A DNA stretch of 64,000 nucleotides, from NCBI RefSeq assembly GCF_020829625.1, contig NZ_JAIVFX010000003.1, positions 1 through 64,000 of the forward strand. The letters run 5' to 3'. The notes beneath the pieces are model-generated. The model saw only the letters and a list, made by a program, of their open reading frames with translations. It was not told the origin of the DNA and ran no database searches. Positions 1 to 7,063 of this stretch are shown here, piece by piece; positions within the stretch are counted from its first letter, which is position 1, and each line of letters starts with the position of its first letter. The position numbers and the translations under genes are program-made. The DNA comes from Nostoc sp. XA010 (GTDB lineage Bacteria; Cyanobacteriota; Cyanobacteriia; Cyanobacteriales; Nostocaceae).

Positions 1-62
1 ATGTCACCACAGGCATAAGCATCAACAACTTTCTGACGCAAGTCGAGAGAGTAGGCTTTCAT
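1..62 (-). CDS. IS630-family transposase, N-terminal end only (cut by window edge)
   Basis: Read on the minus strand from an ATG at 62, the frame gives MKAYSLDLRQKVVDAYACGD and runs off the window. This is the usual opening of IS630/Tc1-like transposases of cyanobacteria, which begins with a helix-turn-helix 'YS.DLR..V' motif. Only 20 codons are visible, so completeness cannot be judged. No terminal inverted repeat was identified with certainty in the following 290 bases. Confidence 0.75.
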   Translation of the reverse strand, partial: MKAYSLDLRQKVVDAYACGD

Positions 63-353
63 AGCGACCAGTTATCAGTAGAATTGCTCTCTCCTAAGTG
101 TACTGGACTGGACTGATAACCGCTATAACTATATATATTATTAAGAGCATAATTGTTGCAGAGCTTGTGGTTTAAGACTCCTATCCTACAGGTTATGCTT
201 ATATCGGCATTTACACCATAGCCATGACTACGTTCGCGGAGCGTTTGGAGGAGAAGATAGGCGTTACAGTGAGTCTAGGGCTGTTGAGGGACTTCAAAAT
301 TTATAATGAATTTTTGAGAAAAAACTAAAAACTAGACTAGGCAATAAATACAG
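63..353. other. Intergenic region upstream of rsmA
   Basis: No gene is seen. It contains a run of TA dinucleotides (about 125-140), possibly near the IS630 target or end, and one short dispersed repeat (about 228-250, acgttcgcggagcgtttgg) of a type that recurs in this window. The rsmA promoter presumably lies here, but no convincing -35/-10 pair was picked out. Confidence 0.4.
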
Positions 354-1196
354 ATGATCCGACCGCGTAAGGTCTTTGCTCAACATTGGCTCAAAAGTGA
401 AAAGGCGCTCGACGCAATTATTAAAGCAGCAGAGTGTACAGAAAACGATCGCTCCGCCAAAGGTGATCGCATCTTGGAAATTGGCCCCGGAACCGGGATT
501 CTGACTCGTCGTTTATTACCCTTAGTGCAATCTCTGGTTGCAGTTGAAATAGACCGCGACTTATGCCATCTGTTGTCAAAGCAGCTTGGTAAGACTGAAA
601 ATTTTTTACTGCTACAAGGTGATTTTCTCACTCTAGATTTACCATCTTATCTGGCAGCCTTTCCAAATTTTCAAAAGCCTAATAAGGTAGTAGCCAACAT
701 TCCCTACAACATTACAGGGCCAATCATTGAGAAACTACTGGGTACGATCGCTAACCCCAACGCTGAACCATTTGACTCTATAGTGTTGCTGGTACAAAAA
801 GAAGTCGCAGAAAGGTTGTATGCTAAACCAGGATCAAAAACCTTTGGGGCGTTGAGCGTGCGGGTACAGTATTTGGCTGAGTGTGAGTTAATCTGCACAG
901 TTCCAGCGGCCGCATTCCATCCACCGCCAAAAGTCGATTCAGCAGTGGTGCGATTGCGCCCCCGAAAAATAGAAATACCAGCCCTTAATCCTCGACAGTT
1001 AGAGAATTTCTTAAAGTTGGGGTTTGGTTCCAAGCGCAAAATGTTACGAAATAATTTGCAATCAGTTATAGAACGCGATCGCCTGAGCCACTTACTGGAA
1101 CAATTAAAAATAAATCCCCAAGCTAGAGCCGAAGACCTCGGTGTTCAGCAATGGGTAATTCTAGCAAACGAATTGGGAGTAGGGAGTAGGGAGTAG
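354..1196 (+). CDS. rsmA: 16S rRNA (adenine1518-N6/adenine1519-N6)-dimethyltransferase
   Basis: RsmA/KsgA uses S-adenosylmethionine to dimethylate two adjacent adenines in the 3'-terminal hairpin of 16S rRNA during small-subunit assembly. The 280-residue protein has the family opening (PRKVFAQHWL), the SAM-binding loop ILEIGPGTGILT (about residues 42-53), the acidic 'AVEIDRDL' strand end, and the catalytic NIPYNIT motif (about 115-121). Length is normal. The ATG at 354 fits the start of homology. ispE follows 68 bp downstream on the same strand, a pairing often seen in cyanobacteria. The last codons (GVGSRE) are made of an invading gggagta tandem repeat, so the C-terminus is strain-specific. 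Confidence 0.95.
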   Translation: MIRPRKVFAQHWLKSEKALDAIIKAAECTENDRSAKGDRILEIGPGTGILTRRLLPLVQSLVAVEIDRDLCHLLSKQLGKTENFLLLQGDFLTLDLPSYLAAFPNFQKPNKVVANIPYNITGPIIEKLLGTIANPNAEPFDSIVLLVQKEVAERLYAKPGSKTFGALSVRVQYLAECELICTVPAAAFHPPPKVDSAVVRLRPRKIEIPALNPRQLENFLKLGFGSKRKMLRNNLQSVIERDRLSHLLEQLKINPQARAEDLGVQQWVILANELGVGSRE

Positions 1197-1260
1197 GGGA
1201 CAAGGCAAATTTTTTCCCATTCTCGATTCCCCATTCCCCATTCTCCATTCCCCATTCCCA
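1175..1260. repeat. Short tandem repeats spanning the rsmA stop codon
   Basis: Three copies of gggagta (1175-1195) overlap the end of rsmA and supply its last codons. They are followed at 1216-1260 by pyrimidine-rich repeats of the type ccccattcc. These are heptamer-like short tandem repeats as known from Nostoc intergenic regions. The purine-rich and pyrimidine-rich halves could pair in the rsmA-ispE transcript. Confidence 0.7.
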
Positions 1261-1264
1261 GAAA

Positions 1265-2218
1265 ATGCATTCCTACAGCCTAATCGCCCCTGCCAAAATT
1301 AACTTATATCTGGAAATCATTGGCGATCGCCCCGATGGTTATCACGAGTTAGCCATGATACTTCAAAGTATTAGTCTTGCTGACCAAGTTGATGTGCGTT
1401 CCATTAGCACTGACAACATCCGTGTTCACTGCAACCACCCACAAGTACCAGCAGATAACAGTAATTTAGGATACCGGGCAGCAGAATTAATGGTGAGGCA
1501 ATTTCCCGAAGCCTTTGCTAAATATGGGGGTGTGGAAATTACCGTTAATAAACAGATTCCTGTAGCTGCTGGGTTGGCTGGGGGTTCTACGAATGCAGCA
1601 GCTGTCTTGGTAGGAATAGATTTACTGTGGAAGTTGGGGCTAACTCAGTCCGAATTAGAGGAGTTGGGAGGTACACTTGGTTCAGATGTGCCGTTTTGTG
1701 TAGCGGGTGGAACTGCGATCGCAACAGGTAGAGGTGAGCAACTTTCTCCTCTGCCAAGTTTGGATAATATTTATATAGTGTTGGCAAAATACCGTAGCCT
1801 CGAAGTTTCCACCGCTTGGGCATACAAAACTTATCGAGAGCAGTTTGGTCATTCTTATATTAGAGATAGTAACAACTTGGCAGTGCGTGCTAATGCAGTT
1901 CATTCAGGAGCAATAGTAAAAGCTGTCGTAAATAAAGATGCGGGAGAAATTGCCCAAAAACTGCACAATGATTTAGAGCGCGTGGTATTGCCAGCCTATC
2001 CCCAAGTCTTGCAACTGCGAGAAGTTTTTGCAAATCAAGAAGGCGTTTTAGGAACAATGATGTCTGGCTCTGGGCCAACAGTATTTGCTCTTTTTGAGTC
2101 TCAACAGCAGGCAGAACTAGTTTTGCTGAAAGTGAGAGAATCAATTCTTGATGAGAACTTAGAATTGTTTGTAACTCGGACAATCACACATGGTATTAAA
2201 GTGGCATCGTCTGTTTAA
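1265..2218 (+). CDS. ispE: 4-diphosphocytidyl-2-C-methyl-D-erythritol kinase
   Basis: IspE is the GHMP-family kinase of the plastid-type MEP isoprenoid pathway. It phosphorylates the 2-hydroxyl of CDP-methylerythritol. The 317-residue product starts with the typical APAKINLYLEI motif, has the ATP-binding glycine-rich PVAAGLAGGSTNAAA loop (about residues 99-113) and the late GSGPTVFALF motif (about 268-277). Length and start agree with the family. It lies directly downstream of rsmA and is probably co-transcribed with it. Confidence 0.96.
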   Translation: MHSYSLIAPAKINLYLEIIGDRPDGYHELAMILQSISLADQVDVRSISTDNIRVHCNHPQVPADNSNLGYRAAELMVRQFPEAFAKYGGVEITVNKQIPVAAGLAGGSTNAAAVLVGIDLLWKLGLTQSELEELGGTLGSDVPFCVAGGTAIATGRGEQLSPLPSLDNIYIVLAKYRSLEVSTAWAYKTYREQFGHSYIRDSNNLAVRANAVHSGAIVKAVVNKDAGEIAQKLHNDLERVVLPAYPQVLQLREVFANQEGVLGTMMSGSGPTVFALFESQQQAELVLLKVRESILDENLELFVTRTITHGIKVASSV

Positions 2219-2302
2219 ATAATTTTTTTCGTTGATGAAGCATAGGGGATAGACAAGAATTATTCTTAATGGCCCAATCCAAAATCTAAAATACAAAATC
2301 GT

Positions 2303-2632
2303 ATGAGTGACCAAAATTTAACGCCACAAACGGATACTAAAATACAGGCGGCAGCAAGTCCTTTACGCTGTTTAACTGGGGCGGCGATTTCTGGAGGAAT
2401 GGGATATGCAATGTATTCGCTGATGATTGCGATCGCTACAAATTTTGCTACTAAACCTCTCCATTCAATTAATCCATTAGTAATTAGGATTTCTTCTGCT
2501 GTTAGGACTCTGGTTGTTGGTGTAGTTGCTCTGGGAAGCGGAATATTTGGTATAGTAGCAATTGGTTTATTGGCTTTGGGAGTGCAATTATTAGTACAGG
2601 AGTTGAGCAAGCGGAAAAGTAGTGAAAACTAA
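2303..2632 (+). CDS. DUF3082 small membrane protein
   Basis: A 109-residue protein with a hydrophilic N-terminus, two hydrophobic stretches (about 23-50 and 68-97) that should span the membrane, and a charged C-terminus (ELSKRKSSEN). The pattern 'SPLRCLTGAAISGGMGYAMY' recalls the DUF3082 family, which sits near ispE in many cyanobacteria. Function is unknown. The ATG at 2303 lies 84 bp after ispE on the same strand, so it may be part of the same transcript. Confidence 0.75.
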   Translation: MSDQNLTPQTDTKIQAAASPLRCLTGAAISGGMGYAMYSLMIAIATNFATKPLHSINPLVIRISSAVRTLVVGVVALGSGIFGIVAIGLLALGVQLLVQELSKRKSSEN

Positions 2633-3244
2633 TAATTTACTTTTAATGAGCAACTTAAAAACGCAAGTTTTTCTAACGGATCACGATTTTTAAGCAATTG
2701 TAGGTTCGCGCTTCTGAAAGGCTGAAGTCGAAAATAGCTTGTAGTTGGGGAACAGATAGAAAAATTGATTCAGAGTTAAACGATGAAGGTAATGATTAGG
2801 CGATTTGATAAGAGTTAGTAACGTACCAGTACCTTAAGAAAACTTACTTTTTTATCGGACAGCGATCGTTCTGAGCAAATCCTCTATAGTAGAGGATTTA
2901 GGTAAGATAATCATCTGCTCAAACTTACAGCTATTTTTTGATAAATAAACCACAATGATCAGTATATTTTTGTTTCCTGCACCTCTGCTTATTCTGCTTA
3001 AGCTTTTTGGAATTGGCATAGACGCATTCGCACAGCGTCTGTCTGCGACACGCTGCGCGAACGTAGAGAAGCGGCTTGTTGTCAGAGATCACTCCTTGAA
3101 CAGCAGATGTTGTAATTTTGGTGTATGGTATAGCCCTCGACTTGAACAGATTTCGGGTTGACACTTTATAAACTGGCTCAATATTCACAAATTTATGTGG
3201 AATTGATACCAGCTACACTGAAGTTGATAGCAGCAACATCACTT
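2633..3244. other. Intergenic region with a dispersed repeat
   Basis: No convincing gene is seen; the short open frames here lack family features. At about 3022-3077 lies a palindromic-looking dispersed repeat (cagcgtctgtctgcgacacgctgcgcgaacg, in two overlapping parts), similar to repeats elsewhere in the window. A small inverted repeat (cctctatagtagagg) lies at about 2881-2895. The promoter of the downstream lipoprotein gene is presumably included. Confidence 0.4.
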
Positions 3245-3862
3245 ATGAGCAAAATTATGAGCATAACCAAGAGATATTTTTTACCATTTATTTTTGTGAC
3301 AATTGTTGTCAGCCTCAGCAGTTGTAGTTCTAACCCTACCGCTCGTAATATTGACAGTGGAACCCCATCCCTTACCACAACACCGACCAATAGGGCATCG
3401 TCTCAGACTCCCAGCCAAATTCCTAGCGTAGCTCAATTAAGAGAAAAATCTCCTAATCAGGAACTTCCTAAGGAAAATACGCCTTCCTCATCAACTCCTA
3501 AAACTGCCACTAGCAAAACTACTAACGTTACGATGTATACAAGTGATACCCAATGTCAAGAACTCATTCCACAAAAGGTTTCAGTACCAGCTGAGGAACC
3601 AGTAACAAATGTAGTGAGCAAAATTTTAGAAAAACGAGATACAAGCGACTTTAGTTTGTCTGGGTATCGTGTCAACATCAAAAATGGCATTGCTACAGTT
3701 GATTTGCGAATATCCCCTGATTCAAAGCGACAAATAGCTTCTCTTTCTAGTTGTGAACAGTTTGCTTTGTTTGGCAGTCTCCGGAAAACCCTAACAAGTA
3801 ATGCTCAATGGAATATTAAAGAGGTTCGCTTCACCGAGCGAGGTGAAGACATTGTTCTTTAG
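3245..3862 (+). CDS. GerMN-domain lipoprotein
   Basis: From the ATG at 3245 the protein opens with a charged start, a hydrophobic stretch and a lipobox ending SLSSCSS, as expected for a lipoprotein exported and anchored through Cys. A Ser/Thr/Pro-rich linker of about 85 residues follows. The C-terminal ~110 residues (TMYTSDTQCQELIPQKV ... RKTLTSNAQWNIKEVRFTERG) match the GerMN (sporulation/germination) domain, common in cyanobacterial envelope proteins. The frame is open upstream to 3158, but the signal peptide places the start at 3245 or 3257. The role in the cell is not known. Confidence 0.8.
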   Translation: MSKIMSITKRYFLPFIFVTIVVSLSSCSSNPTARNIDSGTPSLTTTPTNRASSQTPSQIPSVAQLREKSPNQELPKENTPSSSTPKTATSKTTNVTMYTSDTQCQELIPQKVSVPAEEPVTNVVSKILEKRDTSDFSLSGYRVNIKNGIATVDLRISPDSKRQIASLSSCEQFALFGSLRKTLTSNAQWNIKEVRFTERGEDIVL

Positions 3863-4032
3863 TTAAAGATGGTAGTTAGTACCCTCATCAGCTAGCTAAA
3901 AGATTTCCCAATCTGAACAGCCACAGGACTTATGCATCAGTAATTGCCAAAACAGTGCATGTTTTAGTCAGTTTCAAACAGCTATAAATAGTGATATTAT
4001 TGATTTTAGCCCTAAGTTTATGGCAGCAATTC

Positions 4033-4104
4033 GCGGGTGTAATTCAGTGGTAGAATGTCATCTTCCCATGGTGAACGTCGTGGGTTCGAGTCCCATCGCC
4101 CGCT
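4033..4104 (+). tRNA. tRNA-Gly (anticodon CCC)
   Basis: A full cloverleaf can be drawn. The acceptor stem is gcgggtg with cgcccgc (4097-4103; one G-U pair), and the D arm is around attcagtggtagaat. The anticodon stem tcatc/ggtga encloses loop ttcccat, giving anticodon CCC. The T arm gtggg/cccat surrounds ttcgagt, and the discriminator is T4104. CCA is not encoded. The end of the CAST lies two bases after the discriminator, and the element carries a guide that matches positions 4053-4068 of this gene. Confidence 0.95.
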
Positions 4105-4106
4105 TT

Positions 4107-4227
4107 TGTACATTCGCAGATTAAATGTCGGTGTTCGCAAATTAATGTCGTTTTTCGCAAATTAATGTCGTTCGGGCTATTTTTTAGAGTCAATTTAATT
4201 ATGCTAGTTTTTCGCAAATTAATGTCG
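4107..4227. repeat. CAST terminal region, CRISPR-proximal end, with four TnsB-type sites
   Basis: Starts with TGTACA and carries four repeats of the form ttcgcaaattaatgtcg: 4113-4130 (variant with one extra base), 4134-4150, 4154-4170 and 4211-4227. Such repeats are the binding sites of the DDE transposase TnsB in Tn7-like elements. Three are closely spaced and the fourth is set apart. Further inside, 4304-4349 holds a 9-bp perfect inverted repeat (aatgggtaa/ttacccatt) that could end transcripts coming from the array. Confidence 0.88.
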
Positions 4228-4573
4228 TATTAGATTGTGGTCTAATTGGCACACTAGCTTCTATATTAAACTGACTCACCAATATTCTGCTAAACCAAGT
4301 TTCAATGGGTAATTTTCTTACTCCGCTCTCAGCACTACCCTTACCCATTAAACATAATTATGATGAAGCAACTAATCAGTGAAAGTAACCGGTAGCATAT
4401 TGTCTTTACAAGAAAATACTCATTTATTTCAACCTTCCATTAGCCACTATGGATTTTGACACTTTAGATGATTTCCAGAATAAAAATTACCACTCAACAT
4501 CATTCCATCGTAGAGGAGAACGGCTGTTGGCTCTTCTAATCGGTAAATTCTTTCTTGTAAATCACCTTAGTAT

Positions 4574-4634
4574 TGGGAAGATGACATTCCTTTCAACCCT
4601 CTTAGGCAACTTTTAGACGAGATGGTTCTTGAGC
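4574..4634 (-). CRISPR. Delocalised homing crRNA: degenerate repeat plus tRNA-Gly-matching spacer
   Basis: Read on the minus strand, a decayed repeat (4634-4590) keeps both ends of the CAST repeat: gaaccatc-like at the 5' side and GGGTTGAAAG at the 3' side, with altered bases between. It is followed by the sequence GAATGTCATCTTCCCA (4589-4574), identical to 4053-4068 of the adjacent tRNA-Gly. In that gene the bases just 5' are GGTA, which fits the GTN PAM known for Cas12k. From the PAM to the element end are 54 bp, inside the 49-56 bp range I recall for the A. cylindrica CAST. This is the arrangement described for V-K self-homing guides. Confidence 0.88.
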
Positions 4635-4670
4635 ATCAATAGCTAGTACTAATTGGAACAGACGCAAATA

Positions 4671-4924
4671 CTTTAAACCCACCCCTAGCCAGGATGGTTG
4701 TTGAAATTCAAGCAAACAAACTGCCCCAGCAAATTCCAAGGCTCTTTCAACCCACCCCTAGCCGGGATGGTTGTTGAAACTTTGCTAAACAAGATACCCT
4801 AATAACTTGGTCAACTTTCAACCCACCCCTAGCCGGGATGGTTGTTGAAACCCAAGCTTTTTTCAATGCTTGGAAGCTTTTGTAAAACTTTCAACCCACC
4901 CCTAGCCGGGATGGTTGTTGAAAC
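4671..4924 (-). CRISPR. CAST CRISPR array, 4 repeats and 3 spacers
   Basis: Repeats of 37 bp lie at 4888-4924, 4815-4851, 4744-4780 and 4671-4707. The first three are identical; the last has three changes and is the worn distal end. On the minus strand the repeat starts GTTTCAACAACC and ends GGGTTGAAAG, the V-K CAST repeat type. Spacers are 4852-4887 (36 bp), 4781-4814 (34 bp) and 4708-4743 (36 bp). No match between these spacers and this window was noticed. Transcription should run from the tracrRNA side toward the transposon end. Confidence 0.95.
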
Positions 4925-5110
4925 TCTACCCGTCTAGAACCCTTGCTATAAAAGCTTTCCATACACATAATTTGGCAGGTCTGCTTAAAAAGTCTCGAAT
5001 TGCAAATTAAAAAACTAAATGCATTGACATACTAGTTTCTTAAGGCAAGACTGGATAAGGGTTTCAAAGTTTTGGCGGGACTCCAGGGATTTTGCCCCCG
5101 CTTTGACACG

Positions 5111-5375
5111 CCAAAAAAATATTTGGAGGGTTCCCCCGACGAAGGGGGTGATTCAGTAGCCACCACTGTGGTAATCCACACCGTTATGAATAACGACTAT
5201 GGCTAAAAGCCTTACTTCTTATTGCTGGGAGCGCACCTATCCTGTCTTGCGACAGCAGCATCAGAAGCGGGCAGCTACCAGGGTCAGAAAGCATGACGAT
5301 CCTCCAACCGCCAAACTAACCCAGATTTTTCACAGTACATTGGCTCAAAGGAGCATGAACTGCGGCGCTGTTATA
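5111..5375 (-). ncRNA. tracrRNA of the V-K CAST
   Basis: Minus-strand blocks agree with my memory of Cas12k tracrRNAs. They include AGCGCCGCAGTTCATGCTCC near the 5' end (about 5373), then CTTTCTGACCCTGGTAGCTGC, GACAGGATAGGTGCGCTCCC, GTGGCTACTGAATCACCCCC and a GGGGGAACCCTCC hairpin near the 3' side, followed by a T-run (about 5111-5120). It lies between cas12k and the array, all on one strand. Exact ends are inferred. The open frame on the plus strand here (5199-5405) is a shadow of this RNA. Confidence 0.88.
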
Positions 5376-5415
5376 AAAATATTATATTTTCTAGGTTCGG
5401 ATTAGTAAATTAAAT

Positions 5416-7059
5416 TTAAGCGGCTTGACGTTCTTGGTAAGCAAAGACGGCTAAATTTCCCGCTTTTTCTTGTGGACTACCTTTGATTGGCTGTGTACCA
5501 ATTTCAGTAGAAATTCCGACTTTTGCAGCTTGGGATTTAATACTCTCAATTAATCGACCGTAACTCCAGCGATGAATGCTTATGCGATATTCTTTGGCAT
5601 ATTTTTGTTGAGCTTCCTTGTAACCAGGACATTTCTTTTCTGCTCTGGATTGGATTTCGCTACTGATTTGCTCACGCATATCGCGGAGTTTTGGGATAAC
5701 TATGCTATCTGCTTGATAGGTTTTGGCGATCGCAATAATTGCATCTGCTAATAATCTATCTATATATTGCCCTAACTCTGATTCACCAAAGGAGTTTGGC
5801 GCATTCTGTTTCTGAGCTTTGTGTCGTTCGTGAGATAGGCGTTGCTGTTGTTGTCGCTGACGATTGAGAAGATTGTAGTTTTCACCAAGTAGTTGTTTGA
5901 CGCTGCGATAAGCTAGAACTTCATTTTTAACAACATCTACCACCGCTACTGTGACTGGCTTTTTTAGACCAAAACTAACGCTAACTAGGATTGAGGGTTG
6001 ACCTTGATAATTAGGCTTGCTGGGGCGAGGGAAAGGGTTATTAATTCGATCTAGCGTGGATTGCTGACGAGTGATAAAAGCTTGCTGTTTATCTTTGAGG
6101 TCACCTTTCTGTTTTACCTTCGTTAAAGTGTTGGTAATTGTGGTGGCTTTCTCTTCAACCACCTGTTGAGTTCCTTCAGTAGTCCACATCCGAGTATCTA
6201 AAGAGCAGTAGAGATTTAGCTGATTTACTTTCCAGACTTCACCTTTTTCCTCACCTGGCAACCAAGCAAGCCTCCCTGAACGCAGAGTGAACAAACTGCT
6301 TGAATGTTGGTTTTTACTATTGCGTTTAATTTCTTGATCCTCTAAAAAGCGTTGAAAGTATTGCAAATGATGCTTATCACAGTAAATCTCAAAGGTCAGT
6401 TTTCCCAAGCCATTGAACCGAACAAAGAGACGACCTTTGTCATTTTTTAACCATGTCATATCTTCGTTAGATTCGTAAGCCACAGGAAAGGGGACATCAG
6501 CAGTTTTTCTTAAAAGTGCTGCTTGCCAAGCTTTTGCCTCTTTTTCATTTTGAGCTACATTAGCTGTAGCAATTTCTAAAGTTTCTAACCACTCTTCTCC
6601 TGTCAAATCTCTACCTTTCGGTATGCGGCTTTGAAGTTGGTCTTTTAATCGCTCAATTTCTATTTCCTTTTTGCGTCTATTTCTAGTAAATTCTTCTGGG
6701 TCTTCGTCGAGTTCATTGATTTTACACTTATTTTTGAGCAGATATGCGAGAGCGCAACGAGTAAGAGGGTCTTGTGTTGCTCCGTAAGTGTTTAAGAGAA
6801 TTTGGAAAAGTGAAGATTTTTTGGACTTTGTAGATTTTTTAGTGTTTTTGCCCTTTTTCTGGTTGCTATTCTGCTCGGACTGGGGGGCAAATTTGGTAAG
6901 AATTTCGGTGGCTTTAGTACGAATTACGTTTAAGCTACATTGACTTTCTTGTTCGAGTTCTAGATCGCTTTTGAGCATTTTCAGCCAACGCTCTTTCCCT
7001 TCTATTTGGTACTTTCTGCGTTTTTGTAACGCAAACCAGGATTTATATACATAATCCAC
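5416..7059 (-). CDS. cas12k: Cas12k RNA-guided targeting protein, N-terminally truncated
   Basis: Cas12k is the nuclease-dead effector that, with crRNA and tracrRNA, marks the target for TniQ, TnsC and TnsB. The 547 residues align with the known family from 'LVDYVYKSWFALQKRR' to the end (family length about 640). The RuvC-like blocks ILVSVSFGL (about 355) and SIVIPKLRDMRE (about 451) lack the catalytic acids, as is normal for Cas12k. About 85-90 N-terminal residues, including the first WED segment, are absent. Upstream of the GTG at 7059 homology stops at 'AI', encoded in a HIP1 octamer (7063-7070) where the divergent methylase gene begins. The in-frame stop upstream rules out a hidden N-terminus. 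It is probably inactive. Confidence 0.92.
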   Translation of the reverse strand: MDYVYKSWFALQKRRKYQIEGKERWLKMLKSDLELEQESQCSLNVIRTKATEILTKFAPQSEQNSNQKKGKNTKKSTKSKKSSLFQILLNTYGATQDPLTRCALAYLLKNKCKINELDEDPEEFTRNRRKKEIEIERLKDQLQSRIPKGRDLTGEEWLETLEIATANVAQNEKEAKAWQAALLRKTADVPFPVAYESNEDMTWLKNDKGRLFVRFNGLGKLTFEIYCDKHHLQYFQRFLEDQEIKRNSKNQHSSSLFTLRSGRLAWLPGEEKGEVWKVNQLNLYCSLDTRMWTTEGTQQVVEEKATTITNTLTKVKQKGDLKDKQQAFITRQQSTLDRINNPFPRPSKPNYQGQPSILVSVSFGLKKPVTVAVVDVVKNEVLAYRSVKQLLGENYNLLNRQRQQQQRLSHERHKAQKQNAPNSFGESELGQYIDRLLADAIIAIAKTYQADSIVIPKLRDMREQISSEIQSRAEKKCPGYKEAQQKYAKEYRISIHRWSYGRLIESIKSQAAKVGISTEIGTQPIKGSPQEKAGNLAVFAYQERQAA

Positions 7060-7063
7060 TAAA

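Noticed and set aside
2955..3161. Open frames on both strands before the GerMN lipoprotein
   Set aside because: They depend on a dispersed palindromic repeat and show no family features.
5199..5405. Open frame of 68 residues on the plus strand
   Set aside because: It is antisense to the tracrRNA, whose conserved blocks explain the sequence.
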